Assembly (NCBI GenBank): GCA_963169105.1
Contig: OY720633.1
Span: 37,588,795-37,652,794 of the forward strand
Direction of reading: 5' to 3'
Length of the DNA stretch: 64,000 nucleotides
DNA from: Ceriagrion tenellum
Lineage: Eukaryota; Arthropoda; Insecta; Odonata; Coenagrionidae
The notes beneath the pieces were generated by a model. That model was not told where the DNA came from, did not search any database, and saw only the letters and a program-made list of their open reading frames with translations. Of the stretch, positions 23,142 through 33,697 are shown piece after piece (the first letter of the stretch is position 1; every line of letters begins with the position of its first letter). The translations under genes and the position numbers were made by a program.

Positions 23142-23905
23142 TTACAGCTTGTTCAAGTCTTTAAAACTATTTATGATAATAACATGTTCCCTTTCAGCTT
23201 TTCTCATAAGAATGTTCCCTATTTTATCCAGAGGAAGGTATACTTTTTGCCTCTTAAGCTCTTTCGCAGCATTTAAAAGTCTACATCTGCTAGGACAAAG
23301 GGTCTCATTAATGTAGATGGGATCATCTGACGGGAAATCAGAGTATAGATGAAGTGCTGAAACATTTCTCTTGACCCGTCCCTTAGCCAACAAGTTTTCT
23401 TTGGTTGACTGGGGCGTTAGTATCCCCAACCCCTGGGGACCCATTAGGATTAGGCCTTGTGTTGTAACAATGGTCAATAAATATTTCGCTCAGGTCAATT
23501 TCCCCTTGGTGCCCTAACAGACTTATAACGGCAGGTAAATTTTCATTATTTTGAAAGGAGACGCCGTGAATTTCTACCTTGTTGGATAGAAAACGCTGTT
23601 CCAAATCATCAGTACGATTTGACAAAGATATCAGTTGTATATTTTCACTTTTTAATATACATTTTTGTTCTACATTCATCCAACTTTTTGCTCTGCGCTT
23701 CAGTAAGTTTAAAACTTTCATCCAGCCTCTTAAAAATCTTTTCAATTGAGTCTCCAAGGTGTTTTTTGGTTTGTTTTAGCTCAGTTCTCATCTCCTCCAT
23801 TAAGGAATATACATCATCGATAATTTTACTTTTTTGTAACTTGATCGTGTCCTGAGGTGGCAAGGGTGACTTGAGGCTGAATTTTCGAAAACTTTGACAA
23901 TTCAA
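23142..23905 (-). pseudogene. Broken non-LTR retrotransposon ORF1 (FP-like RNA-binding protein)
   Basis: Three overlapping minus-strand frames join into one decayed ORF1. First comes a heptad-rich coiled coil (frame 23905-23645). Next is a segment with DDLEQRFLSNKVEIHGV typical of LINE ORF1 RRM-type N-termini (frame 23757-23383). Last is a C-terminal part with KRNVSALHL, IYINETLCPS, LLNAAKELKRQK and NGNILMRKAE (frame 23477-23142), resembling the FP (baculovirus FP25K-like) domain of insect LINE ORF1 proteins. At least two frameshifts break it. No endonuclease or reverse transcriptase follows, so only the 5' gene survives. It lies between blocks A and B. Confidence 0.75.
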
Positions 23906-24580
23906 ACACCTTCACTACTGCTAGCTTGCACGGATTGTCAGTTCTGCAAAGCCTTCAGCGTGGCAAGGAGAGCGACAGAAGGCGTCCGTACTCTCCGAAA
24001 GCCGAACAGAAAATATTATCCTGCATGTTATACAACCCAAAAATGACATTTCGGTAGGAACACTTGGGCATTTACGCAGCCGAGTCTAGCTGCTGGGAAG
24101 AGACTCTCCATGAAGTTTATAGACATCTCCGATTAATTCATAGGTAGACTGAAGAGTTTTGTAGTTAAGTATAGGAAAACGGAGAAGGGTCTGTATTTAC
24201 TGGGAAGTATCTAGTAAGGTAAATTTTCTCTCTGATAAGGTGCCATCTCAATTACGATAAAAGTAAAAGCAGAAAAAAACGAGGAACATCAACCTAGAAA
24301 TATGCTCGAGAGATCTCGTCTTTGTTGACGGAGAATCAAAGAAGAGAGGCAACGTTTTCTCAAAAGTCGACATTTCTTCTTCCCAAAATCGCAAGTTACT
24401 TATGTGAGCTAGGGGGAAGCAAGCCAAACGTCTTATTGCACGGGAAAACGTTAGGCACGAACTATTTGAAACAGCATCGTCCATTTTATCGTTACGGAAA
24501 CCATATTATCTCAGTTAAAGTGGAGTTATGGAAAATATTCGTCAAAATGTAAGGATCTAAACACCTTCGTTGCCCCTGAT
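23906..24580. other. Intergenic DNA, possible LINE 5' leader
   Basis: The part adjoining 23.9 kb could be the 5' UTR of the LINE remnant (slightly GC-richer, 23.92-24.0 kb). The rest is unremarkable and no gene was recognised. Confidence 0.35.
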
Positions 24581-25184
24581 CGTACAATTCCCTTAAAAGA
24601 TGTCCCAGTTGGCTGAGAACAGAATTTTTCCAAGGCCATCGACGGCTCACCGTCTGAAGTCATAGTGAACTACGTCAGTGACATCATAGAGAGAGGAAAA
24701 TATTTATATAATATGTTACATATTCTTTTGGTGATGTTTGTATTATATTCTCAAGCATTACACCTTTCTACTTTTTCCCTCTCTTCTTATTTCGTCACCT
24801 TTCGAAAGAAGTTATTACCGATATGTAATTATGACATGACATATGACATGACTGATAATTTTTACTTTATTTTTTACGAATTAGTCATAAGTTGAAAAAT
24901 AGCCGACGTTGGATATTAAATTTAGCTGACAACATAGAGGAGAAGAGGTTTCACAGATGGAACGAAGTTAGAAAGATATTTGGCATAACGCGGCAGAAAA
25001 GCATTTAGCCGAGATAAAAACAAATTTTATCCGGTATATTTCAATTTCATCACGGCCTGTGCTTTGGCAACTAAACAATTATCATTGTCACCTCTGTTTT
25101 GTGCGTTGACAAAGCAAGGCATCTCATGATGACGCTTTGAAGGTTGAAACGTGTGTCGTGATTAAATATTAATATTGTGGGCTT

Positions 25185-25480
25185 GTATGGCTTGGTAGTA
25201 TAACTGGTTAACGATCTCGGAGCGATATTGGAGGATTTGGGTTATAGTTTTCGGTCTAGGTGAACGATTTTCCCCTATGAAATTTCAAACTTGCAGCCTC
25301 CTACAACCAGACTCTTTTCTTCCTTGTAAATTCCCTCCAGGCTCCTCCACTTGGCCGAATTCATTAATCTCAAATTTTCCTCAAGCCCAAATTTAGACCA
25401 CTCTGACCCCTGAGTAATCTCTCTCGGGCTCTTGCACAGGGAAATTTTGTATCACGTAAACCTTGAGAATGAAGGGTTGC
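25185..25480 (+). mobile_element. tRNA-derived SINE-like sequence, block B
   Basis: A tRNA-like head has an A-box-like GGTAGTATAACTGG at 25194-25207 and a B-box-like GGGTTATAGTTTTC at 25239-25252. A body follows with words shared by other copies: 'gaaatttcaaacttgcagcc', 'ccaggctcctccacttggcc', 'ttttcctcaagccc' and 'cttgcacagggaaat'. Related bodies sit at 14.12-14.33, 15.89-16.05, 27.05-27.2 and 40.66-40.87 kb. The B box is degenerate, so this copy is old. Confidence 0.5.
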
Positions 25481-25855
25481 GCAACATGGGTCATTTACAA
25501 GTAAATTTACCTGGATATGTTAAAACTTGATTTTTCATGAAGTACTACATCATGTATTTTCAATTAATTTTATCTTGAAGTTAACTTTTCTTCTTCCTGA
25601 GAATACATTTAGTAGTCTTCTTGTCACTGAAGTTAAAACTCATCAAATTCTATTACTGAGGATCTGATTTTTCTGGAACATTATTTATTTAGCTAAGTCT
25701 CTATGAGTTGTTTTATTGTCGCATTTTGGCAAGTACCTGCGTGTGGGAAACATTTCTCACTTTCACCTTCTCACTCGACAGAAGTCGATATTCTCGTCTT
25801 GGAACTGCTAAGCAAATTCAGACGCTATAGCAACGAGGACAGCATTATTATCAAC

Positions 25856-25914
25856 TATAAAATAATCGCCAAAATTCCCAATGATTGTTTTGTGATTACT
25901 GCCATATGACGTCA
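25856..25914 (+). promoter_or_regulatory. Conserved TATA plus TGACGTCA module, block B
   Basis: TATAAAAT at 25856-25863 and TGACGTCA at 25907-25914, the counterpart of 14705-14764. No transcript start or gene could be attached to it. Confidence 0.3.
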
Positions 25915-27500
25915 AGCATTCTACATCAACGGTTGAAAGGAACAGATTAGCTGTTTCAAGGACCCTGTCGGTCCATTTCTTTTCCAAAATTGGTTATAAA
26001 ACCAGAATTTTCACATTGGTAGCATAGGTTTTCCGCATTAACAAAGTGAAACAGAAAACTTGATGTGAACAATGTACGTCTCTTTGGCATCTCGCTAGAT
26101 TCAATTCTAAGTTTCCTCCTTTCATTACGGAATGAGTGCGTTTATTCTCTCGATGCCCGAGCTTCCCACGCTCACTAGCTTTTCATGCCAAATATTACAA
26201 TCCTTTCTTTTTTCATGCCAAATATTACAATCCTTATCTCATTCCGGGAAAAGACTCTTTAAATAGCTCTCAAGCTCTGAGGGACAAATCAAGGCTTTGT
26301 GTCCGTGTGTTTCCTAATGAGTGAAGATCTTAGTAGAAAAGATTATCACTTGGAATACACTGATTATTTCGGTAAAGAGCAATACTGTTTTAACTTCAGT
26401 TTCAGATCATGTCATGGCTTTTAATCAAGGAGGCGTCTTTCATTACTATGTCGCTAGTGAAAATATATATCCTCCTTTTTTGTGTTACGTAACTTGAGTC
26501 ATTCTTTTCAATATTCAGTATTTTCAAGAAGCCATAATACGTGCAATTTAAGTATGGAAAGGGCGGAACTTGGGATTTTTGTATCTTGAGTGTAGCTATT
26601 ATGTTGGAAAGTTAGCTCGCTCAGTAATTGGTACGCTAACCCAGTAAAAAATCTTTCTTAACTCAGAGAATTGACTATCTGTGAAAAAGTACTAAAAGCT
26701 ACTAAGAAAAATGCTCTGCAATTCACCTTAAATAAAACTTTATGAGAAGCAGTCAACCAACTATGCTGCAAACTAACATATTTAGAATGGGTTTTGATGC
26801 ATTTGGAATATAATCACAGCTACGAGTGAAAGTTTAAGTCAAGGGCATATAAGGTTTTTGAGATAACGTGTAAAGTGGCATGCTAGTGCAAATACATGTT
26901 ACTAAAAGGATTTACTGGAGCTTGAATAAGATAACTCAGTCTTCTGAGTTTTATTTTCAAAGATTGCAAACGTGAGCTCCATTTTGCAAATACATTATCG
27001 GAAATATATAAGGTTCTAGGCAATGAAAAAACAAGCATCCTACAGTAAGGTAATGTCGTGCAAGTTTCCTCCAGGTGTCTTGATTTGACCTCATTCATTT
27101 GCTCAAATTTTCCTCAAGCCTGAATTTCCTTTAAAATTCCCCCCCCCCCCATGCCTTCAGTCCTTTTCAACGAGGAAAAATTATATCTTTTGAAACTTGA
27201 GATTAAAGATCTGTGTGATATTGATCAGACAATAGCAAATTTAACCTTTGATGGCGAAACTTATCTTATCTCTAAGTATATCAAGCATACACAATGCATA
27301 ATATTAATAAACCAATTCTTCTTCTTAAGGGTATACATATCTCTTCTCTTATATCTGGAGTTAAAACTTATGGAATTCTATTATTAAAGAACACATTTAT
27401 TGAGAAAATTTTCTTTATTTTTCACATGATCCTCGCTAACGGTGACAATGTTATCCGGGTTGAAGTTCAAATGGTCGATGAAGAAATTCAGTTTCAGTGG

Positions 27501-27520
27501 CATTCCATGTGATGGTATGA
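27501..27520. other. Empty Transib target site (paralogue)
   Basis: Block B reads 'cattccatgtgatggtatg' where block A reads cattccttacggtg-[Transib]-cggtggtatg. Removing the element and one CGGTG from A gives a sequence of the same length, aligning base for base with B. The target equivalent is TGATG (27510-27514). This fixes the element's ends independently of the TIRs. Confidence 0.88.
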
Positions 27521-28570
27521 TATGAGCAATTTTTAACAGTATCGTGATAGCTTTCAACGACATCCATGCATTTTTCAACTTAGAGTGACCTCCTGACCCC
27601 TGTCCGATCCTCTCATTAGACCCTCATTACCAGTGTCCTATGCCCCACGTGGCCCACCCGCACTTTGCCTGTTCTTTCTAAGAAATCTCTTATCCTCCGA
27701 TGAGTCTTAGGGCGTATTGCTTTTGGGCCCCAGGAGATCTTTCCCTTGGTTCTTCCAATCAGGGTCCTCCCCCCTTCGATGTCCATCCTTCACGTGAATC
27801 ACTCATCGCAGGATTTGAGGGAATCGGTCATTAGGCAAGTTTCACTCCTAGGACAAATCAATCAGAGCGGATGTGATATAAACAATGAATCTGAGAAACG
27901 TGTGTACGTTATTAATGGAACCCCATTCATATCACACACTTTCACTCCATCTGGCGTCATTCTGATAGACAATCGACACCGCGGACGGCAAAAGTAATTA
28001 CAACGTGTAACTACAATGTCTACTTTTGTCAAAACGTTGAAATTTAACGAGCTAACAACTAGAACCTTTGAATGTACACCATTAAACGGGGTCTGGTATG
28101 ATAAACGGGCAATAATGACGCACCACTATCATTTACGGGCTGGGAAGGAGGAAATGAAAGTTGGTTTTTGACTTCAGGGATATCTATGAGATATGAATGT
28201 ACATATTGTGACACTTTTTTCAACAATGACGTATCCCTAACAAGGGAATCAGCGACATCATAATAAGCAATCTATAGCGTTTTGGATGACTTTTGGATTA
28301 ATACACTATCGTACTCTGTGGCACTAGCTTAGAATCACAAAATCACTGAGCCTGATAGAAAAAAAAGTATTCATTTTCAAATGGAGCACCATCAACTTAT
28401 ATTAAATCACCCATCATATACTTTTTGAGTAAAATTTTATTGACCAGGGTAATTTAATTTATTTTTGATACTATAATAAGTGGTTTAAACTTTGCTTGTC
28501 TTTCTCCAACTTAAGAGGCAGTTTCTAATTCGATGCATAGTGACATTGTTTCTCCATACTCTCTCTCTCT

Positions 28571-29669
28571 TTGTTTCTTCATACTTTGTTATATTGATCT
28601 GGAAAAGGCTTTTGATCGAATTAAATCGGAGAAAATGTTATAAATTCTAAAAGAGAGAAAAATCGTTAGAGAATTGTATATGAGGGAAAACGCTGCATTA
28701 AAAATAAATGAGGATATGACAGAATGGGTGGATCTTGATAGATGAGTAAGGCAGAGATGATGTCTGTCACCAACCTTGTTCAATATATATGTTGAGGACA
28801 TCATCCAAAAATTATTTGATGGGAGGGAGGAAGAAGTAAGTATTGGAGGGAGGAAGATAAAAAGTATAAGATTTTGCAGATGACATGGTAATCTTATCAG
28901 ATGACATGCAAGCATTTCAAAGGTTGTTCAAGGTTTTAAAAGAAGGGATGAAGGAATACGAGATGAAGATAAATTTAGGAAAGACAAAGGTGATGTCAGT
29001 AAACTATGAAGATTATATGAGAGTGAAAGTAGATGAAGGTATGGTAGAAAGAGTGAAAAGCTACAGGTATGTGGGAACTATAGTAATAGATGATTGGAGA
29101 AGTGTTGCAGAAATAAAAGGAAGGATACCAATGGAAAAAGAGGCCTTAAGCTAGAAGAAAAACTTACTGCGCAGTAAAAGCCTGGAGCTGGAGCTGAGTA
29201 AGAGGCTAGCTAAGTGCCACACATGGAGCTTTTTCATGTATAGATGTGAAACATGGACATTAGGGAAGAGGGAAAGAAATAGAATAAAGGCTTTTGAAAC
29301 GTGGATGTAGAGAAAGATGGTAAAAGTAAGATGTGTGGATAAGGTGAGAAATGAGGTCTTAAATAAAGTGAAGGAAGAAAGATCGCACATTGAGGAAATA
29401 ATAAAAAGGGAAGGTAACTGGTTGGGTCATTTGATTAGAGGGTAAAACATATTAATAATTATTAATAATATATAATTAAATATATTTATAGCAATAGAAG
29501 GTTCAGTTGAGGGAGAGAAAAAGAGAGGAAGAAGAAGAATTATATTGGTGAATGAGGTGAAGATCAGCAATGACAATGTGACTAAAGAGAAGGTTCGGGA
29601 CAGAAGCGGATGGAGACAGCAGTGGTGTACGGGACCTGTCAGCAGGCAGAACACCAGATGATGATAATG
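28571..29669 (+). pseudogene. 5'-truncated, broken LINE: reverse transcriptase C-terminal half and 3' tail
   Basis: The conceptual translation, interrupted by stops and shifts, shows non-LTR reverse transcriptase motifs in order: YIDLEKAFDR (28.59 kb), a degraded R(Q)G.LSPTLFN segment (28.75-28.79 kb), FADDMV (FADD active-site box, 28,873-28,884), INLGKTKVM, then SYRYVGT. The C-terminal region has RCETWTLGKRERNRIKAFE and NWLGHLIRG. The part after 29.44 kb contains a small AT insertion, and the element ends in a GATGATAATGA tail. It is flanked by actctctc on both sides, and blocks A and C lack it at the same place (about 22,170 and 48,935), so it is a late insertion into B. Endonuclease and the RT N-terminus are absent. 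Confidence 0.85.
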
Positions 29670-29891
29670 ACTCTCTCCCCCTTCCTATCCTAACGTTAAA
29701 ATTATGCAGATATCCGTTCGCATGTCTATCAACGGACATTTCATTGTCAGTTTAAGCAAATGCTTATGTCGCATGGTTAGACAATTTAGTGCTGAGGCTG
29801 AATACTAGAAATAAATTTTTATTATGGAGATTTTACATATCATGGAGAAATGAAATACATTATTAAAGTATTAGTAAAAAATAAAATAATC

Positions 29892-30036
29892 TTTATTGGT
29901 CAAATTTACCGCCCGAGTGTTAGATAATCTTGAAAGAAGAGAAGAAGGAAGATTTATGCTCGGTAGTTTTCCGTCTTCGGATGTAACGGTCCTTAGGGCT
30001 GAAAATTGGGATCCAACGCAATGGGTTACCACCAAC
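29892..30036 (-). repeat. Conserved AG-acceptor/AATAAA module, block B
   Basis: Minus strand: TTTCTCTTTGCAG directly before 30036, and AATAAA at 29897-29892. Same module as 22,389-22,520 and 49,139-49,283. Coding status doubtful. Confidence 0.35.
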
Positions 30037-30444
30037 CTGCAAAGAGAAATTGAACCGAAGTTCAGTACAATGACATCAACTTTCCCTCGAGAAACCATGT
30101 TTTTTAGAATATCTCAGCAAAGGATTTCAATCAGTATAATCGGAATAAAACTTATTTGGAGTCATTTTTTAGACATGAATACAAATTTAGATCCATCAAA
30201 AACAATTTGATACCTCAATAACATTCATATGTACAGAAAACTTAACAATTGTTACACGTCCATATGAGCCAGAATTTTTGGAAAATATGTTCACCTCTCC
30301 TATGAACTGGCAGCGCTTATCGAAGCTTTGATCTGATTTCTTGTGTGTGCTCCGAGCCTAATTTTAATCCAGTGTCTAAATTTGTTTTGTTGAATTTTGG
30401 TAATAATTGCTCTGAGGGCACTTTTATTCTAACAAAGTCAAATA

Positions 30445-30662
30445 CTGAGGTCAGTTTATTCGGTTTTTTCCCGCGTTGATTCATATTAACGGACAAGTTT
30501 TGCTAACGTTACAGCTAGTGTCGTCAGGTCCTGAGATCGTCAGGTTCAGGACCTGACTACGCCAGCTGTAATATTAGCGAAACTGTTGTTCGTTAATATG
30601 AATCAACGCGGGAAAAAACCGAATAAACTGACCTCAATAAATCACCGCGGAAGCCTCCGTAC
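30445..30662. mobile_element. Palindromic insertion with one-sided tail, 12-bp duplication
   Basis: A 191-bp foldback (30446-30636) has ends TGAGGTCAGTTTATTCGG and the complement, and arms over 45 bp. An inner 12-bp hairpin (GTCAGGTCCTGA / TCAGGACCTGAC) is nested inside. A 26-bp non-palindromic tail follows on the right only. The direct repeat CAAAGTCAAATA flanks it (30433-30444, 30663-30674). Block C at about 49,690 shows the uninterrupted site. Superfamily unknown. Confidence 0.75.
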
Positions 30663-31600
30663 CAAAGTCAAATAGTTTTTTAATCCGCGTTAAAGGTTAA
30701 AAATTCTAATAATCTTTCTAAATTGTGTTAATTAAACTTTTGTTTTCATAGGGTGAAATTTCGAATGTTTCAAAAGCTGGAAAAAAACTAAGACGTCCTA
30801 TGAAAGGTTTCAGGCAAAAGCCAATCTAAAGAAAGCTCTACAAAGCAGAGATGACAAACTTATCGGATATAGTAGACACTTGAAAGAAGTATGAAAGGAA
30901 AGAATTATAGTAAGGGTTATCGAGGAATGCTTAGGACGGAATACATTGGGAAAATAATCTGAAACGTTTTAGTATAGACTTGTCTTAGAATAATTTGGTC
31001 GACTGATTTAAGAGTGGAGACATGCAGTAAATCAATCTTTGGAATGGTGACAACTGATGACCATGTCTGGTAAAAGGTTGTCTGATTCGCATTGTTTAGC
31101 CACCGGTAGGTGATAATCACGCAAAGATCTTATATTTACTTAAAAGGAATATTGTGTGCCCACCTTATTTGTTTGTAATATGTGACCACCATATTTGTTT
31201 GAATTTTAGCATGAATTGTAGCTTAAATCGGACAGTTGACCTTTAGATTCGCCACCAGATCGTGAGTGACCAGTATAAAAATTCCTAATCGCCAATCCTT
31301 AATCTGAGTAAGTCTGTTGAGAATATCCTTTGCGGAATTTTACATGTCAGGATGACTTTTTAAAATGCATTATTCAAACTGTTAAAATTACCCAACTTGT
31401 GAAAAATTGGATTAGAGAGAACCGTAAAAGTCAGATTTGCTAAATGAATACCGTGAGACTGAAATTTAATTGTTGAGAAATTTACTGTTCGTCAAGTGCG
31501 CTATCAAAAAAAATATTTTACTTGCTTCACAAAATTATGTCGATTCTAATAAAAATTTGCTCAATGTGCATTAAGTTTTCTGAAGCACTACGGATAACCT

Positions 31601-32960
31601 TCAAGATTTTTGTTGCCATTATCTTAGATTTGTAATTTATCAAGGTTTTAATCAACTTCAAATAATTTCATTATTATCGGTGGGTTGGTAGAGAGAGGAT
31701 AAATTGTGGAAAGGAGTTAAGGTGGAAAATCAGTGTAGGGATTAGACTACTGTCCAGAAAGATTGCCTTGAGTTTCACAATTACACGTCCCACTTGTCTT
31801 TGAGGACGCTGAACTTCTCTGAGGCTCGATGTGTTGAGAATTTCCATTAATGATCGAAATTCTACTGCAAAATATCCATCACTGTTGGGATTCTAACCCG
31901 AACTCTTGGAATAGAAATTTTAGATACCTCACCGACATATCCCATAATCCTACTTCATTCCTAAGATTTTTGTGCGGCAGCGTTTCTTTTTCGGTGTGGG
32001 TTTTTCTACAAATCACGTATTTTCCCGTTCATTTTAATATCAACAGGATTGCATTGGTCGACAAAGGCTCCAGTAGCAAAGTCGTAAAATACATAATTTT
32101 ATTTTCAGAGCAAGCATTTACAAGGAAAATAACTAATGAATGACGTGATATCTTGGCAAAGGCATTAAAAAAGTAAATTTAATTATTTCATGTGGCACGT
32201 AGTGGCGTAGGAATCAGATATTTAGTTAGTGTGTAGATAGGAAGAGCCAGACTGGAGATTCTTGAGATGTGTATGAGGGAAAGATTGGACGACCGAGTTC
32301 CATACCGGGTAAGTTATACAAGGAAGTATTGGAGATGGTAGAGTAGAAAGTATATAGGCTAAGGAGATACAGAAAAAGATTTTAACGTAAATATGAGATA
32401 CATTGAGAAGGAACGATACATTTAAGGGATTCATACGTTATTAATATTCGGTAAGTACGGAAAAAGAGCAAATTTGAGGATTTATGATCAATATGATAGC
32501 TAGCCGAAAGAATAGAGAATATGTGATTGGAATACTGGCGGACAAAAAAACGCTAAGTGAATAATTGTTAATTACAGTTCCAGTAATGAAAAGTTGTCAC
32601 GAAAAATGTCCAATAACCTACCAATTTATTCATAGAATACAAAATTATGATCCGTCTAGTAAATTGACAATGGAGTAGTTTCAGAGATATTGGGTCTATT
32701 GACTTGTTATCTAAATCTGGAGGAAAGATATTAGATTTGGAGTGTTTGGAGAGTTTGAAGGTGAGAAAAATGTAAACAGAGGAAACACCTTGGGATGAAT
32801 TGAGATCCCAGTGTTCTTTTAGGAGTAGCTAATGTTTGCCTTTATCTTCATTCAATCGCTCCGCTTCAAATACCTCTAATGGTTAGGATGGAGATCAAAA
32901 CGGCGAATAAATAATGTATTGAATGATGGTGTCTCATCACCACAAGTGGATCTAATTTGT
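31601..32960. other. Intergenic DNA between block B and gene 1
   Basis: No gene recognised. It includes the region downstream (minus-strand sense) of glycine-rich gene 1. I could not find a convincing AATAAA for that gene here. Confidence 0.4.
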
Positions 32961-33024
32961 TAGTGTTAGCTCTTTGGTGACTCTTGAAGGCAGAAGAATG
33001 TGAGCTGTATCATTTTAGACCCAC

Positions 33025-33312
33025 CTCCTTTGCCGCCTCCGTAACCGCCGCCAAATCCGCCACCGAATCCGCCCCCGCCACTATTCCAACCGCCCCCGCG
33101 CCATCCACCGCCGCCCCCGCTGTAACCACCAGTCCATCCGCCCCCGCTGAAGCCGCCTCCTCCGAAACTACCACCCCCGAATCCGCCCTTCCACCCGCCA
33201 CCCCCACCCTAGCCACCGCCGCCTACATTACGCCATCCGCCGCCGCTCCCTAACCACCCGCCGCCTCCTTTCCACCCACCTCCACCACTCCAGCCACCAC
33301 CTTCCAGGTACC
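33025..33312 (-). pseudogene. Gene 1 exon 3 (Gly-rich), with internal TAG
   Basis: Thirty-four codons (GYLEGGGWSGGGGW...) precede the TAG at 33211-33209. After it come GGGGWKGGFGGGSFGGGGF-type repeats, as in gene 2. A possible donor (GGAG then GTGGGT at 33024) matches the position of GTAGGT in gene 2, leaving it open whether a fourth exon exists; without splicing the frame runs to 32966. The exon is shorter than in gene 2 (288 versus 516 nt to the donor). Confidence 0.8.
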
Positions 33313-33511
33313 CTAATGTAAGAAGGACACCTTCCACCTTGACATATTTCGAAGGCAATACTTAAAAAGTATGCAGAAATAACTATATAAGATAAAAATA
33401 ATTTTGAGCCAGTGGCAGAATATAATAAAATATAATTTACCTGGACTGGAAATTTAAACGTTTAAAACCAATCACCATTGTATGATTTTTACACTTTTCT
33501 GGCGAATAAGA

Positions 33512-33697
33512 TTTGTGTAATTCTCTCGGGCTCGCCACCGGGTAATAAATTTATAGGCAGCCGACGTTTCGGGTTCCGACTCGTTACCCATAAGTAGTAG
33601 TAGGAGTAGCCTTGAGAATGGGTAACGAGTCGGAACCCGAAACGTCGGCTGCCTATAAATTTCTTACCTGGTGGCGAGCCCGAGAGAATTACACAAA
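33512..33697. mobile_element. Palindromic element with hammerhead-like core, 12-bp duplication
   Basis: Two arms of about 78 bp (33512-33590 and 33617-33697), nearly perfect inverted copies, surround a short loop. Each arm contains GGAACCCGAAACGTCGGCTG. A 12-bp direct repeat AATCACCATTGT occurs at 33470-33481 and again at 33700-33711. Between the left copy and the palindrome lie about 30 bp of unpaired tail. It sits in intron 2 of gene 1 and is absent from gene 2. The CCCGAAACGTC word is reminiscent of the minimal hammerhead motifs of Penelope-like retroelements; the assignment is tentative. Confidence 0.7.

Larger units (their letters stand above)
24580..31600 (+). repeat. Duplicated block B
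   Basis: About 7 kb collinear with block C (39,780-50,640) along most of its length and with block A (14.11-22.8 kb) over 25.25-30.29 kb. It lacks the Transib but carries a LINE 3' fragment (28.57-29.67 kb) and a palindromic insertion (30.43-30.67 kb), both absent from the paralogues. There is no conserved gene. A tandem 25-bp duplication ('catgccaaatattacaatcc' repeated) lies at about 26,183-26,235 and a C run at 27,139-27,150. Confidence 0.8.

Noticed and set aside
25185..25260. Functional tRNA gene
   Set aside because: Box A and B resemblance only. The B box is degenerate, the acceptor stem does not pair, and the downstream body is that of a SINE.
29150..29660. Separate small gene downstream of the reverse transcriptase motifs
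   Set aside because: It continues the LINE C-terminal region (NWLGHLIRG etc.) with frame breaks.
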